From positions 1 to 30,012 of the IMG/VR virus record IMGVR_UViG_3300047300_000222: a stretch of 30,012 nucleotides of DNA. One strand, written 5' to 3'. Shown piece after piece: positions 5,799 through 11,530 of this stretch. The position numbers and the translations under genes are program-made. Positions within the stretch are counted from its first letter, which is position 1. Every line of letters begins with the position of its first letter. The stretch comes from a virus. The notes under the pieces were generated by a model, which ran no database searches, was not told the origin of the DNA, and was given only the letters and a program-made list of their open reading frames with translations.

Positions 5799-6249
5799 GA
5801 TTTTGTTCTCTGAATTTTCTAATTGCTTCGACTGCATCTTCAATCCTTTCGTATCGACCTACTGTTATTTGTTTTTTATTCACACGACAAGAGGCTTCCC
5901 ATCGTTTGCTTTGCTTGTGCCACCAAACGCCTTTGTGCCCCGATTTGTTTGTTGACCGCTTTTTTTCATTCCAATGGTTTAGCGTGTTGTCAACTTCTCG
6001 CAAGTTTTCAATCAAGTTGTTTTGTTTATTTCCATCAACGTGGTCAATCATGGTTGGCATCCGCCCATTTAATAGCAACCAAATAACTCGATGTGCTAAG
6101 TAGCGTTTTTTGGCAAATTGAACAACAACATATCCTCGATTGCTGATTGATTCAACTCGCTTGCCAGCCTTAATAGTTCCAAACGATTTTTTCCAAACAA
6201 GAAACCCATCTTGATAATCAAACAAAGATTTAGCAATTTCGTAGTCCAT
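5773..6249 (-). CDS. HNH-AP2 homing endonuclease
   Basis: 158 aa starting at ATG 6249 behind AAAGGAGGTCAT, the strongest ribosome site in this region. Residues about 45-95 form an HNH_3 core: AHRVIWLLLNG, then IDHVDGNKQNNLIENLREV. Residues about 100-155 are an AP2-type DNA-binding domain: SGHKGVWWHKQSKRWEASCR, then VGRYERIEDAVEAIRKF. This architecture is that of free-standing homing endonucleases, which cut intronless or HNH-less relatives and spread by repair. It sits between two accessory genes, with its own ribosome site and a 26-bp overlap onto the next gene, consistent with insertion. Confidence 0.9.
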   Translation of the reverse strand: MDYEIAKSLFDYQDGFLVWKKSFGTIKAGKRVESISNRGYVVVQFAKKRYLAHRVIWLLLNGRMPTMIDHVDGNKQNNLIENLREVDNTLNHWNEKKRSTNKSGHKGVWWHKQSKRWEASCRVNKKQITVGRYERIEDAVEAIRKFREQNHGEYTNHG

Positions 6250-6291
6250 ATGACCTCCTTTGCTTTATCTTATCCGTTAATGCTTGCGCTG

Positions 6292-6741
6292 TCAATCTTT
6301 ATTGCGCTGTGGCGGGGTGGTGTAGAGCGGTTGGTTGTGAATCCTATCTTTCATGATTGGTTTAGTCACATACACCCAATCGCTACCTGTCCCTTGTGGG
6401 AACTTTGAAACCCATGCTCTCCACGCCACAGGCTCCTGCTCTGGCTCTTTGAGCTTTGCCGCACGAATACATCCAAGGTGCTCTCGGTGATAAGTCATAT
6501 ATCCACAGCACTCACATCGAACATCAGTTTTGTCATGCTCTGGCTCTTTGTAGATGCTCATGGGGTCAATGCGCTTGCCGCCCTGCGTGACGCTCATGCC
6601 ATAGTTAATCTGGTCGGATATCAATTGCTCTGGCTGTGCCAAGGCTTCTTCAATAGCGGCAATTGTTTGTGGCGCTCTGTAAGCCGTAGGCGCGGCAAGT
6701 AACGCCTCTTTCGCTTGTTTTAATGCTTTGTTTTTAGTCAT
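6292..6741 (-). CDS. modular early protein with zinc-like motif, 149 aa
   Basis: ATG 6741 is chosen because it overlaps the stop of the 33-aa gene upstream (ATGA); the frame runs on to 6786. The N-module is MTKNKALKQAKEALLAA with QTIAAIEEALAQ. A middle with VRCECCGYMTYHREHLGC holds CxCC and HxxxHxxC residues that could bind zinc. The last part (EPVAWRAWVSKF, then DWVYVTKPIM, then PLYTTPPQR) is the same module family that joins the C-tail in 3975-4319. It is a mosaic variable early protein. Function unknown. Confidence 0.75.
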   Translation of the reverse strand: MTKNKALKQAKEALLAAPTAYRAPQTIAAIEEALAQPEQLISDQINYGMSVTQGGKRIDPMSIYKEPEHDKTDVRCECCGYMTYHREHLGCIRAAKLKEPEQEPVAWRAWVSKFPQGTGSDWVYVTKPIMKDRIHNQPLYTTPPQRNKD

Positions 6742-6839
6742 ACAAATCCATAAACTTTTAAAAGAACATAAATCGAAAGCGACCATACAGCCACCGACAA
6801 CGCCTTTAGCGCCAGCCTCAATGCTTCGTCTTTAGTCAT
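6738..6839 (-). CDS. 33-aa membrane peptide with MTKDEAL module
   Basis: Frame from ATG 6839 (ATGA overlap with the stop of 6836-7594) to TGA 6738-6740 (ATGA overlap with the next gene). It reads MTKDEALRLALKALSVAVWS and ends SIYVLLKVYGFV. The start is the same N-module as in the larger neighbours, but after about 14 residues it turns into a hydrophobic helix. It could be a truncated copy that survives as a membrane peptide, or a decayed leftover kept for coupling. Its perfect coupling at both ends argues that it is translated. Confidence 0.6.
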   Translation of the reverse strand: MTKDEALRLALKALSVAVWSLSIYVLLKVYGFV

Positions 6840-7594
6840 GCTTTCCTCACAACTTCTGCAAAGTATTTGCGAATATGGTCTGGCATTGGTGCAGCTTTCT
6901 TTTCATCAGCCTTAATCTTTTCCAATGCAGGGTCAGGCTCATTCTTTGATGGAACTGTGAGCCTCACAATGTCAGCAGGATTAACTTTCGGTGCATTAGT
7001 GTTTCTCACCCAATTACGCCAAGTAGCAAACCAATCCAACTTCACACCCTTTTGACCTGCTTGTGCAATCCAGTAGTCCTTAAACTTCTCAAAGGTTTGT
7101 ACTGGTTGTAAATCAGGTCTTTCCTGTTTACAAAAAACTAACCAATCACTTGGAAAAATAAAATCTTTAGAGAGGCGTGAGCCTCGCTTGTTTTCTCTAA
7201 TGTGTTTTGTGTCTTGTGTTATGGGTAATGTGTTATGTGTAGCATTGCTTTCGGATAGCGGAGGCAATGCGTTCGCATCTTTCTTACTCCATCTAGCTTT
7301 AGCACTAGCACTAGCCTTCTCTGATTTGTCACCAGCTTTGGCTATTTCCTTGTTTGCCCTATGATGAATCCACCCATCTTCTGTGCGTTCGAAATACTCT
7401 CGCAATACGATTGCAATGCTTTCGGTATGCGAACGCATACGAATCTGTCTTGAAACTTCTGCTTCATCAAGTGGAATTGGTGTTTCATGGAGATAGTACC
7501 AATCAAGCAATCGCCTGTAGACTAAATCCTCCATCTCGGAAAGATGGGAAGTGTGACTTTGATAGTCACCAATATTGAATTGGTAATAGTGCAT
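6836..7594 (-). CDS. DUF1376/replication-initiator-type protein
   Basis: 252 aa from ATG 7594; the family begins MHYYQFNIGDYQSHT, so four extra upstream residues are dropped. Residues 1-85 form a DUF1376 domain (YRRLLDWYYL, then IPLDEAEVSRQIRMRS), which is winged-helix-like. A basic, low-complexity linker follows (KASASAKARWSKK). Residues about 155-210 resemble the DnaT/phage replication C-domain: DFIFPSDWLVFCKQERPD, then FKDYWIAQAGQKGVKLDWFA, then WRNWVRN. Proteins of this shape act at phage origins and help load the helicase; that role is inferred. No helicase gene is visible here. It is the first gene after the promoter at 7695-7723. Confidence 0.8.
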   Translation of the reverse strand: MHYYQFNIGDYQSHTSHLSEMEDLVYRRLLDWYYLHETPIPLDEAEVSRQIRMRSHTESIAIVLREYFERTEDGWIHHRANKEIAKAGDKSEKASASAKARWSKKDANALPPLSESNATHNTLPITQDTKHIRENKRGSRLSKDFIFPSDWLVFCKQERPDLQPVQTFEKFKDYWIAQAGQKGVKLDWFATWRNWVRNTNAPKVNPADIVRLTVPSKNEPDPALEKIKADEKKAAPMPDHIRKYFAEVVRKA

Positions 7595-7694
7595 TTTCAG
7601 ACCCAAACATCGACCCTAAGAAGAAACTGCGGCAGGAGGGGTCTGTTCTCTTTTCGTATCGGGTAATTAGTCCGAACTAGCCGTGTTTCAAATC

Positions 7695-7729
7695 ATTGTA
7701 AACTTAAAAAAGCCTACTGTAAACTTAAA
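7695..7729 (-). promoter_or_regulatory. leftward sigma70-type promoter with paired 12-bp repeats
   Basis: On the minus strand TTTACA (7723-7718) and TACAAT (7700-7695) each match the sigma70 consensus at five of six positions and are spaced by exactly 17 bp. Both hexamers lie in identical 12-bp direct repeats, TGTAAACTTAAA on the plus strand at 7697-7708 and 7718-7729, offset by 21 bp (two helical turns). A regulator bound to both copies would cover the -35 and -10 boxes. The expected start is near 7688, giving a leader of about 95 nt before the DUF1376 gene. The promoter would drive the whole 2421-7594 operon. Confidence 0.7.
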
Positions 7730-8063
7730 TGAATTGATTGTTAGTGATTTCTTTTTTAGCAGGTTTTCCAAGCAGTCGAGTAGCTTGTGCTTTCATCTGA
7801 GCATATTCAGCCTTGGTGAACAAGCCTTTTGTCTGTATCCCAAAGAACACAGTCTGACCAACTACAGGAGCTTCTTTGGTTAACTCATACTGAGCAACCC
7901 AATAGCGTCCTGATTTAACCTTAGAGATTGTCAATTCTTTTTTGTCACGCAACTTCTTAGCTGTTGACAAAACTGTGGCTTGTGGCATACCAGTAAGGTT
8001 TGCTACTTCGTGAGAGGTGAGTGGCCCGTTCTGTAGGGCTTTAATAACTTGTGCTTGAGTCAT
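7725..8063 (-). CDS. winged-helix DNA-binding protein, 112 aa
   Basis: ATG 8063 is chosen: it overlaps the upstream stop as ATGA and begins a clean winged-helix domain, while the longer frame from 8177 translates the neighbour's DNA. Residues 1-55 read MTQAQVIKALQNGPLTSHEV, then LTGMPQATVLSTAKKLRDKK, then SGRYWVAQYEL, a MarR/Rrf2-like helix-turn-helix plus wing. The C-terminus (LFTKAEYAQMKAQATRLLGK) is helical and basic. It ends only 2 bp from the leftward promoter repeats, so it is a plausible regulator of that promoter. That link is inferred from position. Confidence 0.75.
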   Translation of the reverse strand: MTQAQVIKALQNGPLTSHEVANLTGMPQATVLSTAKKLRDKKELTISKVKSGRYWVAQYELTKEAPVVGQTVFFGIQTKGLFTKAEYAQMKAQATRLLGKPAKKEITNNQFI

Positions 8064-8239
8064 TGGTAGAGTTCTTGAATGTTGATTGGTCGGTTCATGT
8101 GGTTTTCTAGAGTCCTGGCAAGCAAAGCAACTACTGCTGCATTGAAGTCTTCTGGATCGTCCACATAGGCGTTGCACATGACTATTGCGTAATTAAGCAA
8201 TGTTTCTGCGCATTTTTGTTCAATTTGTTCGATGTTCAT
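8060..8239 (-). CDS. hypothetical 59-aa protein
   Basis: Frame from ATG 8239 to TGA 8060-8062, the stop overlapping the winged-helix start as ATGA. It reads MNIEQIEQKCAETLLNYAIV and ends NRPINIQELYQ, mostly acidic helix (DDPEDFNAAVVALLARTLEN). It is the first leftward gene at the divergent region. The ribosome site is weak. No family recognised; pairing with the winged-helix gene suggests a partner or antagonist, without direct evidence. Confidence 0.65.
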   Translation of the reverse strand: MNIEQIEQKCAETLLNYAIVMCNAYVDDPEDFNAAVVALLARTLENHMNRPINIQELYQ

Positions 8240-8371
8240 ACGAGTAGCCTAGCATCAAAAAAACTTTATGGAAGTAGGGAAAACCCCAATATAAAAATCT
8301 AAAAAGGTGTGGCACATTATCGATGTGGACAACAAATAAGCCACATTTTTGATAAACAGATAGGAGTGAAT
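8240..8371. promoter_or_regulatory. divergent control region with nested inverted repeats
   Basis: This 132-bp region separates the leftward 8060-8239 gene from the rightward operon at 8372. Two inverted repeats share a right arm: TGTGGC (8308-8313) with GCCACA (8340-8345), and ATGTGG (8323-8328) with CCACAT (8341-8346). TGTGG also recurs as a direct repeat 15 bp apart. TATAAA near 8291 is a possible rightward -10 box, but its -35 partner is poor. The layout fits an operator or an RNA hairpin in the leader of the recombination operon. Promoters remain unassigned. Confidence 0.5.
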
Positions 8372-8572
8372 ATGAAGCAATCAGCGTTTCCAATATCGGG
8401 TTCTCAGTATCGACACACACAAGGCATGACCTTGCGTGACTACTTTGCGGCAAGGGCTTTACAAAACTTTAGAGACCAAATTGGGTCTCAATCCGACCAA
8501 GAATGGTTTGATAAGGTTGCAGAAGGCGCGTACAGAATGGCAGACGCTATGCTGAAAGCAAGGGGCGAATGA
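8372..8572 (+). CDS. hypothetical phage protein, 66 aa
   Basis: ATG 8372 follows AGGAGTGAAT at ideal spacing; the longer GTG frame from 8309 lies in the operator region. The sequence has a GMTLRDYFAARAL module and ends EGAYRMADAMLKARGE. The core (GMTLRDYFAA...D...A..AY..ADAML.AR) is a well-known small protein pattern in phages of many Gram-negative hosts, without assigned function. First gene of the recombination operon; its stop overlaps the next start as ATGA. Confidence 0.8.
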   Translation: MKQSAFPISGSQYRHTQGMTLRDYFAARALQNFRDQIGSQSDQEWFDKVAEGAYRMADAMLKARGE

Positions 8573-8772
8573 TGCCGATACTTAATGGAAAGAAGGTAGT
8601 AGACCTAGAAGTAGATGGAGTAGACCCAAGAGATTATCCAGATTTCTCTGATGCCTACTTCTCTTATGGATGCTACGAAGATGGAACAGAGCTAACAGAA
8701 GATGAGTTGAATAGCCTCACCGATCTGGCAAGCGATGTTCTTTGGGAAATGGCTTTTGATAGGTTGCACTAA
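8569..8772 (+). CDS. hypothetical acidic protein, 67 aa
   Basis: Starts ATGATG at 8569, overlapping the upstream stop. The N-terminus is MMPILNGKKVVDLEVDGVDP with an acidic, aromatic middle (DYPDFSDAYFSYGCYEDGTE) and a helical end (LTDLASDVLWEMAFDRLH). I recall the pattern VDG(V/I)DxRDYPDFxDAY as a recurrent phage hypothetical protein. The strong negative charge could reflect protein binding or DNA mimicry, which is a guess. Next start overlaps as TAATG. Confidence 0.75.
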   Translation: MMPILNGKKVVDLEVDGVDPRDYPDFSDAYFSYGCYEDGTELTEDELNSLTDLASDVLWEMAFDRLH

Positions 8773-8948
8773 TGAAATCATTATTTCAAACCTATGTGGA
8801 AGAATTCTCAGAAAACCAATACTGTGGCTATTGCTTAACACTCAAGACACCAAATTGTTGCGAATATAGCTACTATGTTGAGTTCAAGGATTTAACCCCA
8901 CCTGCACAACAAAAAATCATCAATCAAGAGTTAGATAAATATCTTTAA
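8772..8948 (+). CDS. small Cys-rich protein, 58 aa
   Basis: The ATG at 8772 overlaps the previous TAA (TAATG) and the frame ends TAA 8946-8948. It begins MKSLFQTYVEEFSENQYCGY and carries CGYC followed by NCC, four cysteines within 16 residues (CxxC...CC), a possible zinc knuckle. The tail (PPAQQKIINQELDKYL) is helical. Exact packing between two genes and codon use like its neighbours support it. Function unknown. Confidence 0.7.
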   Translation: MKSLFQTYVEEFSENQYCGYCLTLKTPNCCEYSYYVEFKDLTPPAQQKIINQELDKYL

Positions 8949-8958
8949 AGGAGTGAAT

Positions 8959-9621
8959 ATGAGTTCATACACACAAGACCCGCAACAATCAGGACTCCTG
9001 GTTGACCGCAAAGAGTTAATTGAGAAGTTGTTGGCAAAGAACGTCAACGAGCATCTTGAGAAAAAGAATGGCCTATCCTACCTATCGTGGGCATGGGCAT
9101 GGGCAGAAGCCCTTAAAGCTGATTCTAGCGCCACTTACAAGATAGAGATGTTCGATGGCAAGTGCTTCATGGACATTAACGGCACAGCAATGGTATTCGT
9201 TACTGTGACCATGTTTGGCAAACCAATGACTTGCCAATTGCCCGTGATGGACTACCGAAACAAAGCCATTCCTAAACCAGATGCTTTTGCGGTCAATACA
9301 GCCATCATGCGTTGTATGACAAAGGCTTTAGCTTTGCATGGATTGGGACTCTACATATACGCTGGTGAAGACCTCCCAGAAGAGGGTAAATCAGTCGTTA
9401 TCACACCTACTCAGGGTGCAACAGACAACATTCCTCAAGAGGAATTACAGTACTTGCAAGAGATGGCAGTTGATCTGATTGCCATGTGTGAGCAAGGTGA
9501 TCCCAAGGCAGCTTGGGTTAAGTTGGAAGAAGAGAACCTAGACGATCAACAAAAGATTGCTCTATGGACTTTGCTTCCCAGTAAAGTAAGAAGTGCACTT
9601 AAAAAGGCGAAGGAGTTTTAA
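8959..9621 (+). CDS. DUF1071 (Sak3-like) single-strand annealing protein
   Basis: 220 aa. ATG 8959 follows AAAGGAGTGAAT with 5-nt spacing; the in-frame GTG at 8953 lies within that site. Residues about 25-140 carry the family pattern: NGLSYLSWAWAWAEALKA, then VTMFGKPMTCQLPVMDYRNK, then FAVNTAIMRCMTKALALHGL and GLYIYAGEDLP. DUF1071 proteins are Rad52-like annealing proteins represented by Sak3 of lactococcal phages; they anneal complementary single strands during phage recombination. The C-terminal third (after about residue 150) is helical and less conserved. It is directly followed by the SSB-tip protein, a typical recombination pair. Confidence 0.88.
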   Translation: MSSYTQDPQQSGLLVDRKELIEKLLAKNVNEHLEKKNGLSYLSWAWAWAEALKADSSATYKIEMFDGKCFMDINGTAMVFVTVTMFGKPMTCQLPVMDYRNKAIPKPDAFAVNTAIMRCMTKALALHGLGLYIYAGEDLPEEGKSVVITPTQGATDNIPQEELQYLQEMAVDLIAMCEQGDPKAAWVKLEEENLDDQQKIALWTLLPSKVRSALKKAKEF

Positions 9622-9861
9622 ATGGAAAAGAAAAATAACGCTGGTGTTTTGTTCAAAAGTGACAAAAAAGAAACACCTAATCACCCTGATTATCGCGGGA
9701 ATATTACTGTTGATGGCAAAGACTATTGGCTATCAGCATGGATTAAAGAGGGCAAGAAGGGTAAGTTTATGGGTTTGGCAGTAGCGCCTCGTGACCCTGA
9801 ATACAAGCCATCAGAGCGTTCTAAAGCAACGAACTTTGATGACGACTCGATGCCATTTTAA
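9622..9861 (+). CDS. small protein with SSB-like C-terminal tip, 79 aa
   Basis: Starts immediately after the annealing protein stop. It reads MEKKNNAGVLFKSDKKETPN, then HPDYRGNITVDGKDYWLSAW, then KGKFMGLAVAPRDPEYKP and ends NFDDDSMPF. The central 40 residues are strand-rich with the G(N/S)I-x-VDG-x-(D/E)YW-(L/I)S-(A/G)WIK pattern of a widespread uncharacterised phage family. The end closely resembles the DFDDDIPF tip by which bacterial SSB recruits partner proteins. A small single-strand binding or host-recruiting role is inferred from the tip and from the position beside a Sak3-like gene. It is shorter than usual SSB (about 170 aa). Confidence 0.75.
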   Translation: MEKKNNAGVLFKSDKKETPNHPDYRGNITVDGKDYWLSAWIKEGKKGKFMGLAVAPRDPEYKPSERSKATNFDDDSMPF

Positions 9862-9870
9862 GGAGATAAC

Positions 9871-10074
9871 ATGAACGAGGCATATGCAGTACAAGAAAAA
9901 CGAGCAATACTTGGTGCTCAACGTATTGACCACAACCCAACAGTAGAAGACAACATTGACGAGAAGATTCGTTATTACGAAGCTGAACTTGTTAGGTTAA
10001 AACAAAGCAAAGAAGACCTTGCACCATTGCTAAAGATGCGCATACGAGATATTCGTCAAGCAATGGATTATTAA
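9871..10074 (+). CDS. coiled-coil protein, 67 aa
   Basis: ATG 9871 has AAGGAGATAAC upstream. After an unstructured start (MNEAYAVQEKRAILGAQRID) the rest is one charged helix with heptad-like spacing (DEKIRYYEAELVRLKQSKED, then LLKMRIRDIRQAMDY). It probably dimerises. Similar short EKI-x-YYEA coiled coils occur in phage early operons, function unknown. It is followed by the unusual 150-nt gap, and a second open frame in +1 continues across its stop. Confidence 0.7.
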   Translation: MNEAYAVQEKRAILGAQRIDHNPTVEDNIDEKIRYYEAELVRLKQSKEDLAPLLKMRIRDIRQAMDY

Positions 10075-10225
10075 GTTTACGAAACCGAAAGCGGATGCTG
10101 TGCTACTGGGAGTTCTCGGTGGATGCAACACAGACGCAGCGATTAGGTTTCACCAATACGGGCGAAAGCGGCTAGAAATAGCGGACGAACGTTAGTAGCC
10201 CACCTTTTAATAATGATAGGAGTGA
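10075..10225 (+). ncRNA. structured-looking intergenic RNA candidate
   Basis: This 151-nt gap looks more GC-rich than its neighbours and shows several small hairpins with GNRA-type or purine tetraloops: CCG-AAAG-CGG (10085-10094), GC-GAAA-GC (10162-10169) and GCTA-GAAA-TAGC (10171-10182). A long-range pairing GCTACT (10102-10107) with AGTAGC (10194-10199) could close most of the element. It is followed by CCACCTTTTAATAATG. It matches no riboswitch or ribozyme consensus I can recall. The alternative is coding: the frame starting TTT at 10076 is open for 39 codons to TAG 10193-10195 and reads protein-like, but has no start or ribosome site. Confidence 0.4.
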
Positions 10226-10228
10226 ATG

Positions 10229-10588
10229 ATGAATAAACATACAAAAGGCCCATGGCACTTTGCCGCTGATGCAAGAGAAAATGGGTTTGAAAGAACAGAA
10301 GTGCCATTTGATTACAGAGGTAGTGGATTTTGTGGCAATCCAACCATCTATGGCGCTGATGGCGAGGAAGTTGTTGGTTGCGATGAGTACTATGTATTCC
10401 GCAACGAAGCAGATGTAAGACTGATCTGTGCTGCTCCTGATTTGCTAGAGGCACTACAAGAATTATTTGCCGATTACAAGTCCCTTGCTGATTCAGGTGA
10501 CGCTGGCTTTTGGAGCCTTGAAGACCAAGATGTCGGGAAAAAGGCAATTGCCGCCATCAACAAAGCAACAGGAGTGAATGATGAATGA
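10229..10588 (+). CDS. conserved hypothetical phage protein, 119 aa
   Basis: Two adjacent ATG codons exist (10226, 10229); the second lies 6 nt from AGGAG and is chosen. The pattern KHTKGPWHFAADA, then NEADVRLICAAPDLLEALQE, is that of a very common phage protein family (HTPGPW...NARLIAAAPELLEAL) of unknown function. The middle is strand-rich with PTIYGADGEEVVG. Its stop overlaps the next start region. It resumes the operon after the structured gap with the same AGGAGTGAATG leader. Confidence 0.82.
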   Translation: MNKHTKGPWHFAADARENGFERTEVPFDYRGSGFCGNPTIYGADGEEVVGCDEYYVFRNEADVRLICAAPDLLEALQELFADYKSLADSGDAGFWSLEDQDVGKKAIAAINKATGVNDE

Positions 10589-10910
10589 TATTTTTGGCAA
10601 CATGAAGCAGTCAATGGACAGATTCTTTGGTACACCAGCATTTAAGTTGGTACGAAAAGAAGACCCTACAACGAGTCACGAAGCGGCTCAAGTAGTTGAC
10701 ACCACCAAGCTCGAACAAATGGTCTACGAGGCTATTAAAGGCTTTCCTGAAGGTTGTATTTCAGATCAAGTCTTAGAGTTGTTCCCGCAGTACCCATATT
10801 CCTCAATAACAGCAAGATACAAATCCCTGTTAGACAAAGGATTCATTGAAATCGTGGGCGTCAAAGTAGGTCGCTCTGGTCGTAAACAAAGATTGATGCA
10901 AGCAAAATGA
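10581..10910 (+). CDS. winged-helix phage protein, 109 aa
   Basis: ATG 10581 is 6 nt from AGGAG; an adjacent ATG at 10578 is possible. After a flexible start comes DPTTSHEAAQVVDTTKLEQM, then GCISDQVLELFPQYPYSSIT, then YKSLLDKGFIEIVGVK and RSGRKQRLM. This is the widespread small phage winged-helix family (DP-x-TS-x-EAA...SSIT-x-R-x-x-x-L-x-x-KG-I-x-x-x-G-x-R...GR-x-Q). It probably binds DNA, either as a regulator or in replication. The exact role is not known. Confidence 0.82.
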   Translation: MNDIFGNMKQSMDRFFGTPAFKLVRKEDPTTSHEAAQVVDTTKLEQMVYEAIKGFPEGCISDQVLELFPQYPYSSITARYKSLLDKGFIEIVGVKVGRSGRKQRLMQAK

Positions 10911-11089
10911 TTGAAAAACCACCTTATTCAAAGATTAGTTATCCCTCTGTGCCAAACAAGGATTTCAAATGGTCATCAGGTTCCGATGTTCAAGCAATAT
11001 GGAGAAAGTACGGATGGACTCCTCCTTCGGAAAAGATGACAGCACCACCACCAGAAAAGTATCAAGAACCTTTAAGGAGAGTTAGATGA
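10907..11089 (+). CDS. Pro-rich hypothetical protein, 60 aa
   Basis: ATG 10907 overlaps the upstream stop as ATGA and its own stop overlaps the next start as ATGA. Apart from a short central segment (SSGSDVQAIWRKYGWTPPSE) the sequence is proline-rich and probably extended (PPYSKISYPSVP, TAPPPEKYQEP). The QAIWRKYGWTPPSE segment is typical of phage hypothetical proteins that often precede MazG-like genes, from memory. No function known. Confidence 0.7.
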   Translation: MIEKPPYSKISYPSVPNKDFKWSSGSDVQAIWRKYGWTPPSEKMTAPPPEKYQEPLRRVR

Positions 11090-11394
11090 GTTACGCAGCA
11101 GTAGAGATTAAGATAATTCAATGGGCAGAGGCTCGTAAGATTATCCCCAACAGCACACCAGAAGTTCAGCTTCTCAAAGCAATGTCAGAAATGGGAGAAC
11201 TAGCAGATGCGACCATTAAGAAAGACAAGGAAGTTATTATGGATTCTGTTGGTGATGTCATGGTCTGCCTGGTTAATTACTGTGCTCTTCAAGACATAAA
11301 TTTGGTAGACTGTATGGAAATTGCATACGATCAGATCAAGAATCGTAGGGGTACGCTTTTACCAAACGGATTGTTCGTTAAAGACGCTACTTAG
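11086..11394 (+). CDS. MazG-like nucleotide pyrophosphohydrolase
   Basis: 102 aa, one MazG-fold unit of all-helical type. Metal-binding residues are readable: LLKAMSEMGELADA (E-x-x-E) and DSVGDVMVCLVNYC (D-x-x-x-D). The family hydrolyses nucleoside triphosphates to monophosphates and pyrophosphate; phage versions may clean the nucleotide pool or lower ppGpp signalling. The precise substrate cannot be read from sequence. It is the last rightward gene, and its end overlaps by 8 bp the end of a convergent tiny membrane gene. Confidence 0.82.
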   Translation: MSYAAVEIKIIQWAEARKIIPNSTPEVQLLKAMSEMGELADATIKKDKEVIMDSVGDVMVCLVNYCALQDINLVDCMEIAYDQIKNRRGTLLPNGLFVKDAT

Positions 11395-11530
11395 CAAGTA
11401 AGTAAAGACCCACATTTGAAAATGCGTACCCTGCGTATACAATTGCCATGTGTGGGTTGTCTTTCCAAAGCTGTTCACCAGCTATGTAGGCATAGATTGC
11501 CCCTGTGAGAATAATTAACCAAGCACTCAA
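11387..11530 (-). CDS. 47-aa membrane protein with TTG start
   Basis: Frame from TTG 11530, which overlaps the stop of the phosphoesterase gene (TTGA), to TAG 11387-11389. It reads (M)SAWLIILTGAIYAYIAGEQL, then DNPHMAIVYAGYAFSNVGLY and LLAK. Two hydrophobic helices flank a short polar loop (EQLWKDNPH). I recall similar tiny proteins (IYAY...EQL...AFAGYAFSN.GL) in aquatic phages, function unknown. Its end overlaps the convergent MazG-like gene by 8 bp. The TTG start and small size make it easy to miss. Confidence 0.72.
   Translation of the reverse strand: MSAWLIILTGAIYAYIAGEQLWKDNPHMAIVYAGYAFSNVGLYLLAK

Noticed and set aside
7683-7883. Rightward frame of 66 codons across the leftward promoter
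   Set aside because: Antisense shadow of the winged-helix gene, with no ribosome site, and it overlaps the promoter repeats.
10171-10182. GCTAGAAATAGC, identical to the tetraloop part of a common synthetic Cas9 guide scaffold
   Set aside because: The scaffold loop is an artificial GAAA fusion and a 4-bp GCTA stem with GAAA is easily met by chance. No repeat array, cas gene or further scaffold sequence is near.
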